In this document: positions 36,907-45,697 of the stretch, piece after piece | How positions within the stretch are numbered: the stretch's first letter is position 1 | How the letters are laid out: every line of letters starts with the position of its first letter | Assembly (NCBI GenBank): GCA_016183655.1 | Contig: JACPEH010000002.1 | Location: 1-64,000 of the forward strand | Source of the DNA: Rhodocyclales bacterium | GTDB taxonomy: Bacteria; Pseudomonadota; Gammaproteobacteria; Burkholderiales; Rhodocyclaceae | DNA length: 64,000 nt | Direction: 5' to 3' | Notes under the pieces: generated by a model | The model's input: only the letters and a program-made list of their open reading frames with translations | Told to the model about the DNA's origin: nothing | The model's database searches: none | Program-made: the position numbers and the translations under genes

Positions 36907-37252
36907 CGCGTGTCTCCTGTGATGGCCGAAATTCTAGCATCCGCCGCGCGCCGGCCATCCCCGAGGGGCTGCGGCGTCGCTCTCCATGCGATTGTCGCGG
37001 CGATGTCCGGTGGGTTGTTGTTTTGATACGCAAGTGCTCGTAGTCCTTTGGCGATGCGTAAGACAAGCATCCGGTGATTTTCCAGCTAATACCAAAGCCA
37101 TATTTACGAATGCGTAAACGGTTTCTATACTCGCGCCTTCGGCAATGGCGGGAAACAACAAGGCCCCGGTCCTCCCACAAGGAAGCCGGGCCGCCGAACC
37201 CAGCCGCTTCCACGCTCGCTTCGCCGATGGGCATTCTCACAAGGAGACCACA
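36907..37252. other. Intergenic region between nadC and luxR-type gene
   Basis: About 345 bases. Apart from the promoter/operator at 37103-37131 I see no gene. The last ~100 bases (37150-37250) are the 5' leader of the regulator and include a weak CCCGG/CCGGG hairpin. Confidence 0.4.
37103..37131 (+). promoter_or_regulatory. Promoter with overlapping palindrome upstream of LuxR-type regulator
   Basis: TTTACG, 17 bases, TATACT gives a plausible sigma70 promoter. TTTACG also pairs with CGTAAA (37113-37118) as an inverted repeat around AATG, a candidate operator covering the -35 region. Confidence 0.5.
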
Positions 37253-37999
37253 ATGCCGGAAACCAACGATGTTCACGTGCGCGATATCTGCGAAGCGGCG
37301 GCCGAGGTGCGGACCGTCGCGCAGTTCAAGGACTGGATCCGCCACGAGGTGCGCCATGTGCTGCCGCACGGTGCATTGGCCTGCGGCCACGGCCGGGTGA
37401 CCTCCGCCGGCATCGCGATGGATTACGTGCTTACCGTCGACTATCCGCTTGAACATCTCGCCGCGCTGCGCAACGCCGCCGGCGGCATCGAAACGCCGAT
37501 CATGCGCCGCTGGTTCGAGACCCGCAGCCCGCTGCTGTTCGACGCCGAGCAGCCGTGGCCGGATGTCTCCGAGGAATGGCTGGCGCACTTCCGGCGCCAC
37601 CAGCTGGTCAATGCCGCGGTCCACGCCTGCTACGACGAAGCCCGCTGCCTCGGCACCTATTTCAGCTTCCACCGCCTGCCGCAGCCGCTCGGCCAACTGC
37701 AGCGCGCCATCCTCAACGGCATCACCCCCTTGCTGCACGAGACCCTGGTGCATGTCATCGCCCAGGTCGAGGCCGGTGCGTCGGACTGGCCGGCATTGAG
37801 CGAGGACGAGCGTTTGCTGGCGCAGCAGATTGCCGGCGGGCGCAGCAACGCCGACATTGCTGCCGCCCTCGGCATTTGCGAGCGTACGGTCGGCGATCGG
37901 GTCGCCGGCATCCTCGACAAGACCGGCGCCGACAATCGGGCGGGCCTGGCCGAGGCGCTGCTTCTCCGCGAGGATTGCCGGCGCACCAAGGTGATGTGA
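37253..37999 (+). CDS. LuxR-family transcriptional regulator
   Basis: 248 aa. The C-terminal GerE helix-turn-helix is visible: LSEDERLLAQQIAGGRSNAD, AALGICERTVGDRVAGILDK and ADNRAGLAEALLL. The N-terminal ~180 residues resemble the sensor half of orphan LuxR proteins (VRHVLPHGALACGHGRV) without a recognisable autoinducer-binding signature. ATG 37253 follows AAGGAG. Its target is not evident. Confidence 0.85.
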   Translation: MPETNDVHVRDICEAAAEVRTVAQFKDWIRHEVRHVLPHGALACGHGRVTSAGIAMDYVLTVDYPLEHLAALRNAAGGIETPIMRRWFETRSPLLFDAEQPWPDVSEEWLAHFRRHQLVNAAVHACYDEARCLGTYFSFHRLPQPLGQLQRAILNGITPLLHETLVHVIAQVEAGASDWPALSEDERLLAQQIAGGRSNADIAAALGICERTVGDRVAGILDKTGADNRAGLAEALLLREDCRRTKVM

Positions 38000-38165
38000 A
38001 ACCGCCTGGTCCAGGCGAGGCATAGCTTCGCCGACGGCCGGACAACCCTCCGGCCACTCCCTCCGGCCGGGCGATCGGCATCAGGCCCCCCCGTGAATCT
38101 CCGTGGCGGGCGCCATCGCGGCGCCTACGCTATGATGAAAGCAACGAAGGGGGAAGGAGATGCCG

Positions 38166-38738
38166 ATGCGTTCCCCGAATCCCGACATTCGCGACGGCGA
38201 TGCCTTGCTCGTCGTTGATGTCCAGAACGATTTCCTGCCGGGCGGCAGTCTGGCCGTGGCCGGCGGTGACGCGGTCATCGCCCCGCTGAACGGCTGGCTG
38301 GCCCGCTTCGCCGCGGCCGGCCGGCCGGTGTTTGCGACGCGCGACTGGCATCCTGCCGACCACTGTTCCTTCCGTGCGCAAGGCGGGCCGTGGCCGCCGC
38401 ATTGCATCGCCGGTTCGGCGGGGGCGGCACTCGCCGCCGCCCTGGCGTGGCCGCCGGCGCTCTGCACCGTCTCGAAGGCCACCGGGCGCGACGCCGATGC
38501 CTATTCGGGCTTTTCCGGAACCGACCTCGACGCGCGCCTGCGTGCCGCCGGCGTCCGCCGCCTGTTCGTCGGCGGACTGGCCACCGACTACTGCGTCCTG
38601 AACACCGTACTCGACGCGCGGCGGCTGGGCTATGACGTACTCGTCCTGCAGGACGCGATCCGCGCCGTCGACGTCGAGCCTGGCGACGGCGCGCGGGCCC
38701 TTGCCGCGATGCTCGCTGCCGGCGCATCGGCCGCGTGA
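38166..38738 (+). CDS. pncA: Nicotinamidase
   Basis: 190 aa from ATG 38166, chosen because AAGGAG lies six bases before it (an ATG at 38160 directly abuts AAGGAG). Isochorismatase fold with catalytic Asp in LLVVDVQNDFLPGGSL, Lys in VSKATGRDADAYSGF and Cys in LATDYCVLNTVLDA; metal-binding DWHPADHCSF is present. It hydrolyses nicotinamide to nicotinate, the substrate of the following gene. Confidence 0.95.
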   Translation: MRSPNPDIRDGDALLVVDVQNDFLPGGSLAVAGGDAVIAPLNGWLARFAAAGRPVFATRDWHPADHCSFRAQGGPWPPHCIAGSAGAALAAALAWPPALCTVSKATGRDADAYSGFSGTDLDARLRAAGVRRLFVGGLATDYCVLNTVLDARRLGYDVLVLQDAIRAVDVEPGDGARALAAMLAAGASAA

Positions 38739-38746
38739 GGACGAGC

Positions 38747-40111
38747 ATGCGCGACCCGGCCCTGCTGACCGACCTCTATCAACTGACGATGCTGCAGTCG
38801 TACTTCGACGAGGGCATGAACGAGACGGCCGCGTTCGAATTCTTCGTCCGCCGTCTGCCGGCGCGGCGCGGCTTTCTCGTTGCCGCGGGGCTGGAGCAGG
38901 TGCTCGATTACCTCGAAGGGCTGCGTTTTTCGTCGGAAGAACTGCAATGGCTCGCCGCCAGCGGGCGCTTCAGCGCGGATTTCCTGGCGTCGCTGGCCGA
39001 TTTCCGCTTCACCGGCGATGTCGACGCCATGCCCGAGGGAACGCCGTTCTTCGCCGACGAGCCGATCCTGCGCATTGTTGCGCCGCTGCGCGAGGCGCAG
39101 TTCGTCGAAACGCGGATCATCAACCTGCTGCAGTTCCAGACCCTGGTCGCGTCCAAGGCGGCCCGGGTCCGGCTTGCCTCGCCCGGAAAGCTGCTCGTCG
39201 ATTTCGGGCTGCGGCGCGCGCATGGTGCCGAAGCCGGCCTGCTCTCCGCCCGCGCCAGCTTCCTCGCCGGTTTCGACGGCACCGCCACGGTGCTGGCCGG
39301 CATGCGCTGGGGGATTCCGCTGTTCGGCACGATGGCGCATTCGTTCATCCAGGCGCACGACGACGAACGCAGCGCTTTCGAGCGCTTTGCCCGCTCGCAC
39401 CCGGCGACGACGACGCTGCTGATCGACACCTACGATACCGAGTCGGCGGCCGCAGAGGTGGTACGGCTGGCGCAGCGCCTGGCCGCGGACGGGATCGCCA
39501 TCCAGGCGGTACGCATCGACAGCGGCGATCTCGCCGAACACGCCCGTCGCGTCCGCGCCATTCTCGACGCCGGCGGGATGCAGCGGATCCGTATCTTTGC
39601 CAGCGGCAATCTCGACGAGGACGCCGTGCATGCGTTGCTCGCCGGCGGCGCCCCGATCGACGGCTTCGGCGTCGGTACCCGCATGAACACCGCGGCCGAC
39701 CAGCCCTACCTCGACTGCGCGTACAAGCTGCAGGAGTACGCCGGGCAGCCGCGGCGCAAGCGTTCGGAAGGCAAGGCCACCTGGCCGGGGCGCAAGCAGG
39801 TTTTCCGCCGCTTCGATGCGGCAGGCCACATCGCCGGCGATACGCTGACCGTGGCCGACGCACAGGCCCCGGGAGAGCCCTTGCTGCAGGCCGTGATGCG
39901 CGGCGGCCGCCGCCTGTCGCCGCCGGCGCCGCTGCCGGTGCTGCGCGATGCGGCGTTGGCAGCGCTCGGGCGCCTGCCGCCGGGCCTGGCGGGACTCGAT
40001 GCCGTGGCGCTCGTGGCCGAGGTCTCCCCGGCCTTGCGCGAGCTCGCGCGGCAAACCGATCTGGCGCAGCAGCGGACTGCCGGCGGCCAGCAGGTGCCAG
40101 AGAGGGGTTGA
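38747..40111 (+). CDS. pncB: Nicotinate phosphoribosyltransferase
   Basis: 454 aa from ATG 38747 (a GTG at 38735 overlapping the pncA stop is the alternative). LLTDLYQLTMLQSYFDEGM, FFVRRLPARRGFLVAAGLE, VDFGLRRAHGAEAGL, RIDSGDLAEHARRVR and GFGVGTRMNT are typical of bacterial NAPRTase. It makes nicotinate mononucleotide from nicotinate, directly after pncA in one transcript. Confidence 0.95.
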   Translation: MRDPALLTDLYQLTMLQSYFDEGMNETAAFEFFVRRLPARRGFLVAAGLEQVLDYLEGLRFSSEELQWLAASGRFSADFLASLADFRFTGDVDAMPEGTPFFADEPILRIVAPLREAQFVETRIINLLQFQTLVASKAARVRLASPGKLLVDFGLRRAHGAEAGLLSARASFLAGFDGTATVLAGMRWGIPLFGTMAHSFIQAHDDERSAFERFARSHPATTTLLIDTYDTESAAAEVVRLAQRLAADGIAIQAVRIDSGDLAEHARRVRAILDAGGMQRIRIFASGNLDEDAVHALLAGGAPIDGFGVGTRMNTAADQPYLDCAYKLQEYAGQPRRKRSEGKATWPGRKQVFRRFDAAGHIAGDTLTVADAQAPGEPLLQAVMRGGRRLSPPAPLPVLRDAALAALGRLPPGLAGLDAVALVAEVSPALRELARQTDLAQQRTAGGQQVPERG

Positions 40112-40280
40112 AGAAGCGTGGCGCGCCCGTCGAACGGAAGAGGGCACGGAGCGCAGGCCGGGGGCGCGGTATCGTCCGGCGATACCGGCTGGCCGCGCCG
40201 CCGATTCGCCTGCCGAAAGGCTTGGCCCGGCAGCCGCCGGCACGCATGCTGCCTCCGTCCCGTTACGTGAGGAAAGTCCC

Positions 40281-41096
40281 ATGAACCGCTTGATCGTCCG
40301 CCTGCCGCTCATCGTCACCCTCGCCGCCGTTGCCGCGATGCTCGCCTACGGGCCGATCGCGCAGCCGGCGCGCTACCACGACTTTGCCGCCGTGACTGCC
40401 TGGTTCGGCCTGCCGCATGCGGCCGATGTCCTCTCCAATCTCGGCTTTGCGCTGGTCGGCGTGTGGGGCTGGCTTCGCCTCGCGCCGCGATCCGGCCACC
40501 CGGCGCTGCGCGACGGCTGGTGGGGGTATCGCCTGCTGTTGGCCGGGCTGGTGCTGACCGCCGTCGGCTCCGGCTGGTATCACCTGGCGCCGGACGACTA
40601 TCGCCTGATCTGGGACCGCCTGCCGATCGCGCTCGCCTGCGCCGGCCTGCTCGCCGCGGTGCGCGCCGAGACCGTCGGCAGCCGGGCGCCGCGCGAAGAG
40701 GCGGCGCTCTTCGCGCTGCTGGCCGTGGCCAGCGTCGCCTGGTGGCATTTCACCAACGACGGCGGCGACGGCGACCTGCGCCCCTATCTGCTGCTGCAGG
40801 GGCTGCCCCTGCTGCTGATTCCGCTATGGCAGGCGATTCATTCCGCGGCACGTGCCGAGCGCCGGCTGTTCGGGGCGGCGCTGCTGCTCTATCTCGTCGC
40901 CAAGGTGGTCGAGCTGCTCGACCATCAGGTGCTGGCGCTGTTCGGCTCGGTCAGCGGACACACGCTCAAGCATCTGCTGGCGACGCTGGCCGCCGCGCTG
41001 ATCGTCGGCTGTCTGGTGCGGCGGGTTGCCGGGAGGCAGAACACCCCCGACCGCACTGCCGTGGCGCCAGCGGCGGACGGCAGGCAGCCCGGTTAA
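40281..41096 (+). CDS. Seven-helix membrane protein, ceramidase/alkaline-phytoceramidase-like
   Basis: 271 aa. About seven hydrophobic helices; FGLPHAADVLSNLGFALVGV, VGSGWYHLAPDDYRLIWDRL and LLYLVAKVVELLDHQ (with SGHTLKHLLATLAA) carry the conserved Ser/His/Asp positions seen in the CREST hydrolase group. Function is inferred from these motifs only. ATG follows GAGGAAAGTCCC. Confidence 0.75.
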   Translation: MNRLIVRLPLIVTLAAVAAMLAYGPIAQPARYHDFAAVTAWFGLPHAADVLSNLGFALVGVWGWLRLAPRSGHPALRDGWWGYRLLLAGLVLTAVGSGWYHLAPDDYRLIWDRLPIALACAGLLAAVRAETVGSRAPREEAALFALLAVASVAWWHFTNDGGDGDLRPYLLLQGLPLLLIPLWQAIHSAARAERRLFGAALLLYLVAKVVELLDHQVLALFGSVSGHTLKHLLATLAAALIVGCLVRRVAGRQNTPDRTAVAPAADGRQPG

Positions 41097-41219
41097 CGGG
41101 CATGGTTTGAGACCGCCCCGCCTCATGAAAGCCTTACCCATGCCCGTTCCCCTCACCCCCGGCCCCTCTCCCGCTTCGCGGGCGAGGGGAGGTTCGCGAG
41201 ACGCTTCGCGTCTTTCACG

Positions 41220-41564
41220 TCAATGGAGGTTCGCCTGTCGCCGTTGCTGGAAGGCCTCCAGCATCGCCAGGTCCTTTTCGTTGATGGCCGCAATGGCGCA
41301 GCCGAGGTCGTAACCGCGCGACGAGACGTGCTTGCGCACGACCTTGACCAGGAATTCGAGCGTGTCGGGAAAATCCGGCGAAACGACGCGGCAGAGCAGC
41401 GTATTGCGCAGGCTGCCGCTCGCCTCCCGCTCGTAGTTGAGGCTCAGTCCGATGCCGGTGCCGGAAATGTTGGCCACCTGCCCGAGCAGCGACTTGTCGC
41501 TGCCGATCAAGGCGGCCATTCCCCAGACCGGGTAGCGTTCGCATTGCCTGACGTCGTGTCGCAT
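41220..41564 (-). CDS. PilZ-domain protein
   Basis: 114 aa. RHDVRQCERYPVWGMAAL supplies the basic RxxxR-like part and VANISGTGIGLSL the NxSxxG part of a c-di-GMP-binding PilZ domain. GGGGAG precedes the ATG. A small stand-alone PilZ receptor, consistent with the c-di-GMP enzymes nearby. Confidence 0.8.
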   Translation of the reverse strand: MRHDVRQCERYPVWGMAALIGSDKSLLGQVANISGTGIGLSLNYEREASGSLRNTLLCRVVSPDFPDTLEFLVKVVRKHVSSRGYDLGCAIAAINEKDLAMLEAFQQRRQANLH

Positions 41565-41721
41565 CGCAACTCCCCGCGTAGCCGTCGAATTCCGTGTTTC
41601 GTTATAGCAGCCGGCCGGAAAATGGCCAGGAAGGGCCGGCGAGCGGAGGCGCCGGCAGGCTGCTAAAAGCGCCGGATTTCGACTAGAGTATTGCCGTTCG
41701 GGGCCGGGTGCCCCGCAAAGG

Positions 41722-42732
41722 ATGCGCGTGAAACCCAGCGAAATCGTCAGACAGCTCAACGAGCACGTGGTCGGCCAGGACGACGCCAAGAAGATCCTGG
41801 CGGTCGCCGTCTATTCCCACTTCAAGCGGACGGCGCGGCAGGCGGCGTCGACGGAAGCGCCGGTCGAGCTGGTGAAGAGCAACATCCTGCTGATCGGCCC
41901 CACCGGCACCGGCAAGACGCTGCTCTGCGAGACGCTGTCGCGCATCCTCGGCGTGCCCTTCGTCACCGCCGACGCGACGACGCTGGCGCAGACCGAATAC
42001 GTCGGCGCCGAGATCGAGGCGATCCTGCAGCGCCTGCTCGACAAGGCCGGCGGCGACCTGGAGAAGGCGCAGCGCGGCATCGTCTTCATCGACGAGGTGG
42101 ACAAGCTGAAGGTGCCGGCCGGGCAGCCCCGCGCCGCGTCCGGCGAGCGCGTCCAGCACGCGCTCTTGAAGATCATGGAAGGGGCGCCGGTCAAGCTGAA
42201 GAGCGGGCACTACATCGACACCACGCAGGTGCTGTTCATCTGCGGCGGCGCCTTCGTCGGCCTCGGCGACATCCTCGCCCGCACGCACAGCTTCGGCTTC
42301 ATCTCGACCTCGGCCGACGACAGCCAGAAAATCCTCGACCGGCTGAATGCCCGCGTCAAGCCGACCGACCTCTACGAGTTCGGGCTGATCCCCGAGTTCG
42401 CCGGCCGCCTGCCGGTCGTCGCCCGGCTGCAGGAGCTCGACCGCGACATGCTGGTGCGCATCATGGTCGAGCCGAAGAACTCGATCTACAACCAGTTCCG
42501 CGAGATTCTGAAGAGCGAGGGCGTCGAACTGCAGATCGAGCCGCCGGTGTTCGAGCAGGTCGCCGACCTGGCGATCGAATACAAGGCCGGCGCGCGCAGC
42601 CTGCGCGGCATCTTCGAGGAGATGATCACGCCGGTGCTCTACGTCGTCCCGGACAATCCGGCGGTGAAGCGGGTGGTGATCCCGTCGCTGTTCGAGGAGG
42701 CGCGCTTCTTCGGCGCGCCGGCGGTGTCCTGA
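41722..42732 (+). CDS. ClpX-like AAA+ ATPase without zinc-binding domain
   Basis: 336 aa, against ~420 in ClpX. Walker A GPTGTGKTLL, Walker B GIVFIDEVDKL, arginine-finger region FGLIPEFAGRLPVV and sensor 2 KAGARSLRGIFEEM are intact. The N-terminal four-cysteine domain that binds substrates and adaptors is absent. The ClpX GYVG pore motif is EYVG, the RKH loop is shortened, and the IGF loop that docks on ClpP is replaced by SFGFISTSADD. It is thus probably a paralog for a special job. It heads the unit with the membrane protein, radical SAM/SPASM enzyme and polyAsn protein; 11 bases to the next gene. Confidence 0.9.
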   Translation: MRVKPSEIVRQLNEHVVGQDDAKKILAVAVYSHFKRTARQAASTEAPVELVKSNILLIGPTGTGKTLLCETLSRILGVPFVTADATTLAQTEYVGAEIEAILQRLLDKAGGDLEKAQRGIVFIDEVDKLKVPAGQPRAASGERVQHALLKIMEGAPVKLKSGHYIDTTQVLFICGGAFVGLGDILARTHSFGFISTSADDSQKILDRLNARVKPTDLYEFGLIPEFAGRLPVVARLQELDRDMLVRIMVEPKNSIYNQFREILKSEGVELQIEPPVFEQVADLAIEYKAGARSLRGIFEEMITPVLYVVPDNPAVKRVVIPSLFEEARFFGAPAVS

Positions 42733-42743
42733 GGGAGGGAGGC

Positions 42744-43208
42744 ATGGCGACGGAAGCGGCGGCCTTCGCGGTCTTCAAGTACAAGCACGGCAGCCGATCG
42801 CGCATGAGTCCGGCGCGGCGCAAGTGGCTGCTCGGCACCCTCCTGCTGGCGGCGCTCGGCAGCATCGTCCTCTTTCCCGGCGGGCTGGCGCTGTTCCTGG
42901 CGCCGCTGCTGGTCTGGCTGACGGTGCCGCGGCAGCTGGCGCTCGGCCCGCGCTACCTGATCTGCGGCGAGGTCATCGTCTATTACGGCAACGTCGACCA
43001 GGTGCTGCTCGACCGCCAGGCCGGCAAGCTGACGCTGGTCTCCGCCGGCGACCGGCGCTTCTCGATCGAGCGCGAGCGCTTTCCGACCAATGCGCGCAAG
43101 AGCCACAAGATCGCCGCCAACAAGGAGGCGAAGTTCGGCAAGGTCGCCGGCAAGCTGATCGAGAAGATCCGCCACGCCTCGCCGGCGGTCGAGGTCAGCG
43201 GCGCATGA
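42744..43208 (+). CDS. Small membrane protein in radical SAM operon
   Basis: 154 aa. A hairpin of two hydrophobic helices (WLLGTLLLAALGSIVLFPGG and ALFLAPLLVWLTV, residues ~31-65) is followed by a cytosolic beta-rich segment (YLICGEVIVYYGNVDQVLLD) and a lysine-rich helical tail. GGGAGGGAGGC precedes the ATG. ATGA overlap with the radical SAM gene. Not recognised; it could tether the complex to the membrane. Confidence 0.8.
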   Translation: MATEAAAFAVFKYKHGSRSRMSPARRKWLLGTLLLAALGSIVLFPGGLALFLAPLLVWLTVPRQLALGPRYLICGEVIVYYGNVDQVLLDRQAGKLTLVSAGDRRFSIERERFPTNARKSHKIAANKEAKFGKVAGKLIEKIRHASPAVEVSGA

Positions 43209-45070
43209 ACGCCCCGGAAACCATCGTCGTCCCCGCTGCCGCAGCGTCGCCGGTCGTGCCGGCGGAGTTCGCGCGCAGCATCCACCTGCTCTACGTGCCG
43301 ACCTTGAACTGCAACCTCGGCTGCAGCTACTGCTACCTCGGCCGGCAGACCAGCGAGGCCGACCTGCGCGCCGACAGTGCGCGCGCCGTCGACACGCTGC
43401 GCCATGCGCTGGCGGCGCTGGAAGCGGCCGGCGTGCTCGCCTTCAACGTCTCGCTGCACGGCGGCGAGGTGACGACGCTGCCGCCGGCGGTGCTCGACGA
43501 GCTGTTTTCGCTGATCCGCGCGCACTACCTGCGCCACTTCGACGCCCTGACGGCGCTCGGCCACCGCAAGTCGGCGCCGCACATCAAGACCAACCTGTAC
43601 AAGTTCGCGCCGCTCTACGAACTGTTCGACCGGCACAAGGTGTCGATCAGCGCCAGCATCGACCTGCCGCTGGCGCTGCACGCGCGCCACCGGCTGACGC
43701 GCAAGGGCGAGCCCTGGCTTGCGCGTACGCACGACAACCTGCGCCTGCTGGCGCGCTACCCGCACGCGAAGAAGATCTCGGCGACGCTGTCCGCCGAGCA
43801 TCTGGAAGATATTCCGGCGCTGATCGACGACATCTGGTTCATCCACCGCGAACTCGGCTTCGACATGAACCAGATGAACCTGATGTTTGCCTTCCCCTCG
43901 GCGCTCAACCGCGACAAGGTCGGCGACGCGGCGCTGACGCCATGTACGCCGGCGCAGCAGCTGGCGCTGTACGACGCGCTGCAGGCGGCGTTCACCGGCA
44001 GCGAGCTGGAGGAGGGGCTGCGCCGCCACTGGTTCGACGAGTTCACGCCGAGCTACTGCACCAACGCCGTCAATTGCGGCGAGAAGTTCTACCTGCTGCA
44101 GGGCGACGGCAACGTCTATTCCTGCGTGCGCGGGCAGGGCATCCCGGAGTTCCACTACGGCAACGTCTTCGCGCATTCCGTCGACGAGATCCTGCAGACC
44201 GGCGCGCGCAAGATCGCCGAGATGCACCAGCGCCACGGCTTCGACGCCGGCTGCCGCCGCTGCGGCCACCTGCCGCTGTGCAACACCGGCTGCCCGGTGG
44301 TCAAGCACCAGAACGCCAGCGCCCGCTCCTACACCTGCGAACTGCAGCAGGCGATCTACCGTGACCAGCCGCGCCGCTTCCCGGTGTCGGCGCCCGACGA
44401 GGTCGCCGCCCATGCCCGCGACTACGCGCGGCGCATCCACCCGGCGCTCGCCGTCGCCGAGACGCCGCCGACGCATGCGGCGCCGCTGTTCGTGCTGCCG
44501 CCGGAACTCGACGAGGAGAAGAACACGCTGCGCGCGCTGATCGACGCCGACCCGCTGCTGCAGGCGCTCTACCGCGACGACGCCTTCCTCCTCGAAGTCG
44601 GCGACGAGCTGGTGCCGCTCGCCTCGCAACTGTTGAAGCAGCGTGCCGACTGGTACACGCTGACGCCGGCCGACCTCCTCGTCGTGCACGTGCGGCGCGA
44701 GCTGTTCGACGCCGGCTGCAGCGAGCCGGTGCGCAACACGCTCTACCTGCAGATGCTGCGAGACACGCCGGTGGTCTATGGCGACGAGCGGCGGACGAAG
44801 CAGGAACACCTGTTCAGCTGGCAGCTGCACACGCCTTGCCTGGAGGCCAGCGCACGCCTTGGCGAGGGCTGGCTGATGGCCGACCTCGCCGGCCTGGTTG
44901 CGCTGCACCGGCGGTTGTATCGGCGCGGCGTGCGCAACAATCTGTTCTTCACCACCGGCTACCTGCGCGACTACCACTACCAGAAGCAGAAGGCGAACGC
45001 CTTCTACCACATCCAGGCAGTCAACCTGCCTTTCCAGAACTTCGAATTCTTCTACCTGGCGCAGGAGTGA
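43205..45070 (+). CDS. Radical SAM/SPASM enzyme with C-terminal extension
   Basis: 621 aa. Cluster cysteines C36, C40, C43 in NCNLGCSYCYLG; SLHGGEVTTLP fits the SAM-binding GGE motif. A SPASM region (~285-385) carries NCGEKFYLLQGDGNVYSCVR, DAGCRRCGHLPLCNTGCPV and a later Cys, giving auxiliary clusters as in peptide-maturing enzymes. About 230 further residues have no known match. SPASM proteins typically modify ribosomal peptides or proteins; the 144-aa polyAsn protein starting two bases after the stop is the obvious candidate substrate. Confidence 0.88.
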   Translation: MNAPETIVVPAAAASPVVPAEFARSIHLLYVPTLNCNLGCSYCYLGRQTSEADLRADSARAVDTLRHALAALEAAGVLAFNVSLHGGEVTTLPPAVLDELFSLIRAHYLRHFDALTALGHRKSAPHIKTNLYKFAPLYELFDRHKVSISASIDLPLALHARHRLTRKGEPWLARTHDNLRLLARYPHAKKISATLSAEHLEDIPALIDDIWFIHRELGFDMNQMNLMFAFPSALNRDKVGDAALTPCTPAQQLALYDALQAAFTGSELEEGLRRHWFDEFTPSYCTNAVNCGEKFYLLQGDGNVYSCVRGQGIPEFHYGNVFAHSVDEILQTGARKIAEMHQRHGFDAGCRRCGHLPLCNTGCPVVKHQNASARSYTCELQQAIYRDQPRRFPVSAPDEVAAHARDYARRIHPALAVAETPPTHAAPLFVLPPELDEEKNTLRALIDADPLLQALYRDDAFLLEVGDELVPLASQLLKQRADWYTLTPADLLVVHVRRELFDAGCSEPVRNTLYLQMLRDTPVVYGDERRTKQEHLFSWQLHTPCLEASARLGEGWLMADLAGLVALHRRLYRRGVRNNLFFTTGYLRDYHYQKQKANAFYHIQAVNLPFQNFEFFYLAQE

Positions 45071-45072
45071 AC

Positions 45073-45507
45073 ATGGGGCCGCAGGACCTGGAACGGATCG
45101 CCTACACCGTCGAGTGCTTCCTCAACGCGCTGCGCCTGCACGACGGACGGGCGCGCACCGCAGTCGAGGAGCAACTGGTCAAGTGGCTGGCGCGCGACGC
45201 CGGCAAGGACGGCTATGTCGTCTACAACCTCGGCGCGATCTACTGCCACGGCGCCGGCGGCCGCGTGAGGAAGAGCTTCACGCTGGCCGACGTGAAGGAG
45301 GGGCGGACGATCTGGTGCGACGGGCGGAAGCTGTCGCTGCTGGAAAGCAAGGCCTACGAGAAGGGCGGCAAGCTGGTGATGCTCGGCGCCGCCGGCCTGA
45401 TCCTGACGATGCCGGGCAGCGGCGCCGCGGCGACCTCGCCGAAGAAGCAGGAGCGCAGCAGCAACAACAATAACAACAATAACAACAATAATAATAACAA
45501 CGGCTGA
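45073..45507 (+). CDS. Candidate substrate protein with C-terminal 13-asparagine tract
   Basis: 144 aa. The folded-looking N-terminal part (RIAYTVECFLNALRLHDGR, KDGYVVYNLGAIYCHGAGGR, LSLLESKAYEKGGKLVMLGA) is followed by a flexible linker and KKQERSS, then N131-N143 and a final glycine. GGCGCAGGAGTGAAC gives a strong ribosome site, two bases after the radical SAM stop. The layout leader-linker-low-complexity core resembles a RiPP precursor, and radical SAM epimerases of the PoyD type act on Asn-rich cores, but nothing here proves modification. Confidence 0.85.
   Translation: MGPQDLERIAYTVECFLNALRLHDGRARTAVEEQLVKWLARDAGKDGYVVYNLGAIYCHGAGGRVRKSFTLADVKEGRTIWCDGRKLSLLESKAYEKGGKLVMLGAAGLILTMPGSGAAATSPKKQERSSNNNNNNNNNNNNNG
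45463..45501 (+). repeat. AAC/AAT trinucleotide tract
   Basis: Thirteen Asn codons; the first nine are three copies of AACAACAAT. AT-rich within a GC-rich gene; length changes by slippage would keep the frame. Confidence 0.95.
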
Positions 45508-45697
45508 GACGGCGGCCGGCAGCCGCCGCCGTTTCGCCCGGCCGCTGCGGCAATTGTTGCCGGCCGCGTCGCCGCGGCCTCCCGGGCGAGCCTGCCGGAA
45601 CCCCTGAAACCCGCGTCGTTGCTGGGGGTGGGCGCCCGGCACCCGACGTGGAACGCGTCTTGCAAAGAGACCGGCGGATCAAGCTTCGGGAGTCGCC

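Noticed and set aside
41150..41220. CCCTCTCCC/GAGGGGAGG hairpin as a small RNA or terminator
   Set aside because: A common dispersed intergenic sequence in proteobacteria; no T-run and no promoter seen.
42983..45010. Minus-strand 675-codon frame
   Set aside because: Antisense shadow of the radical SAM/SPASM gene.
43205..45070. HxsB/HxsC (His-Xaa-Ser) maturase assignment
   Set aside because: No His-Xaa-Ser repeat protein is nearby and the N-terminus does not resemble HxsB; the substrate candidate is Asn-rich instead.
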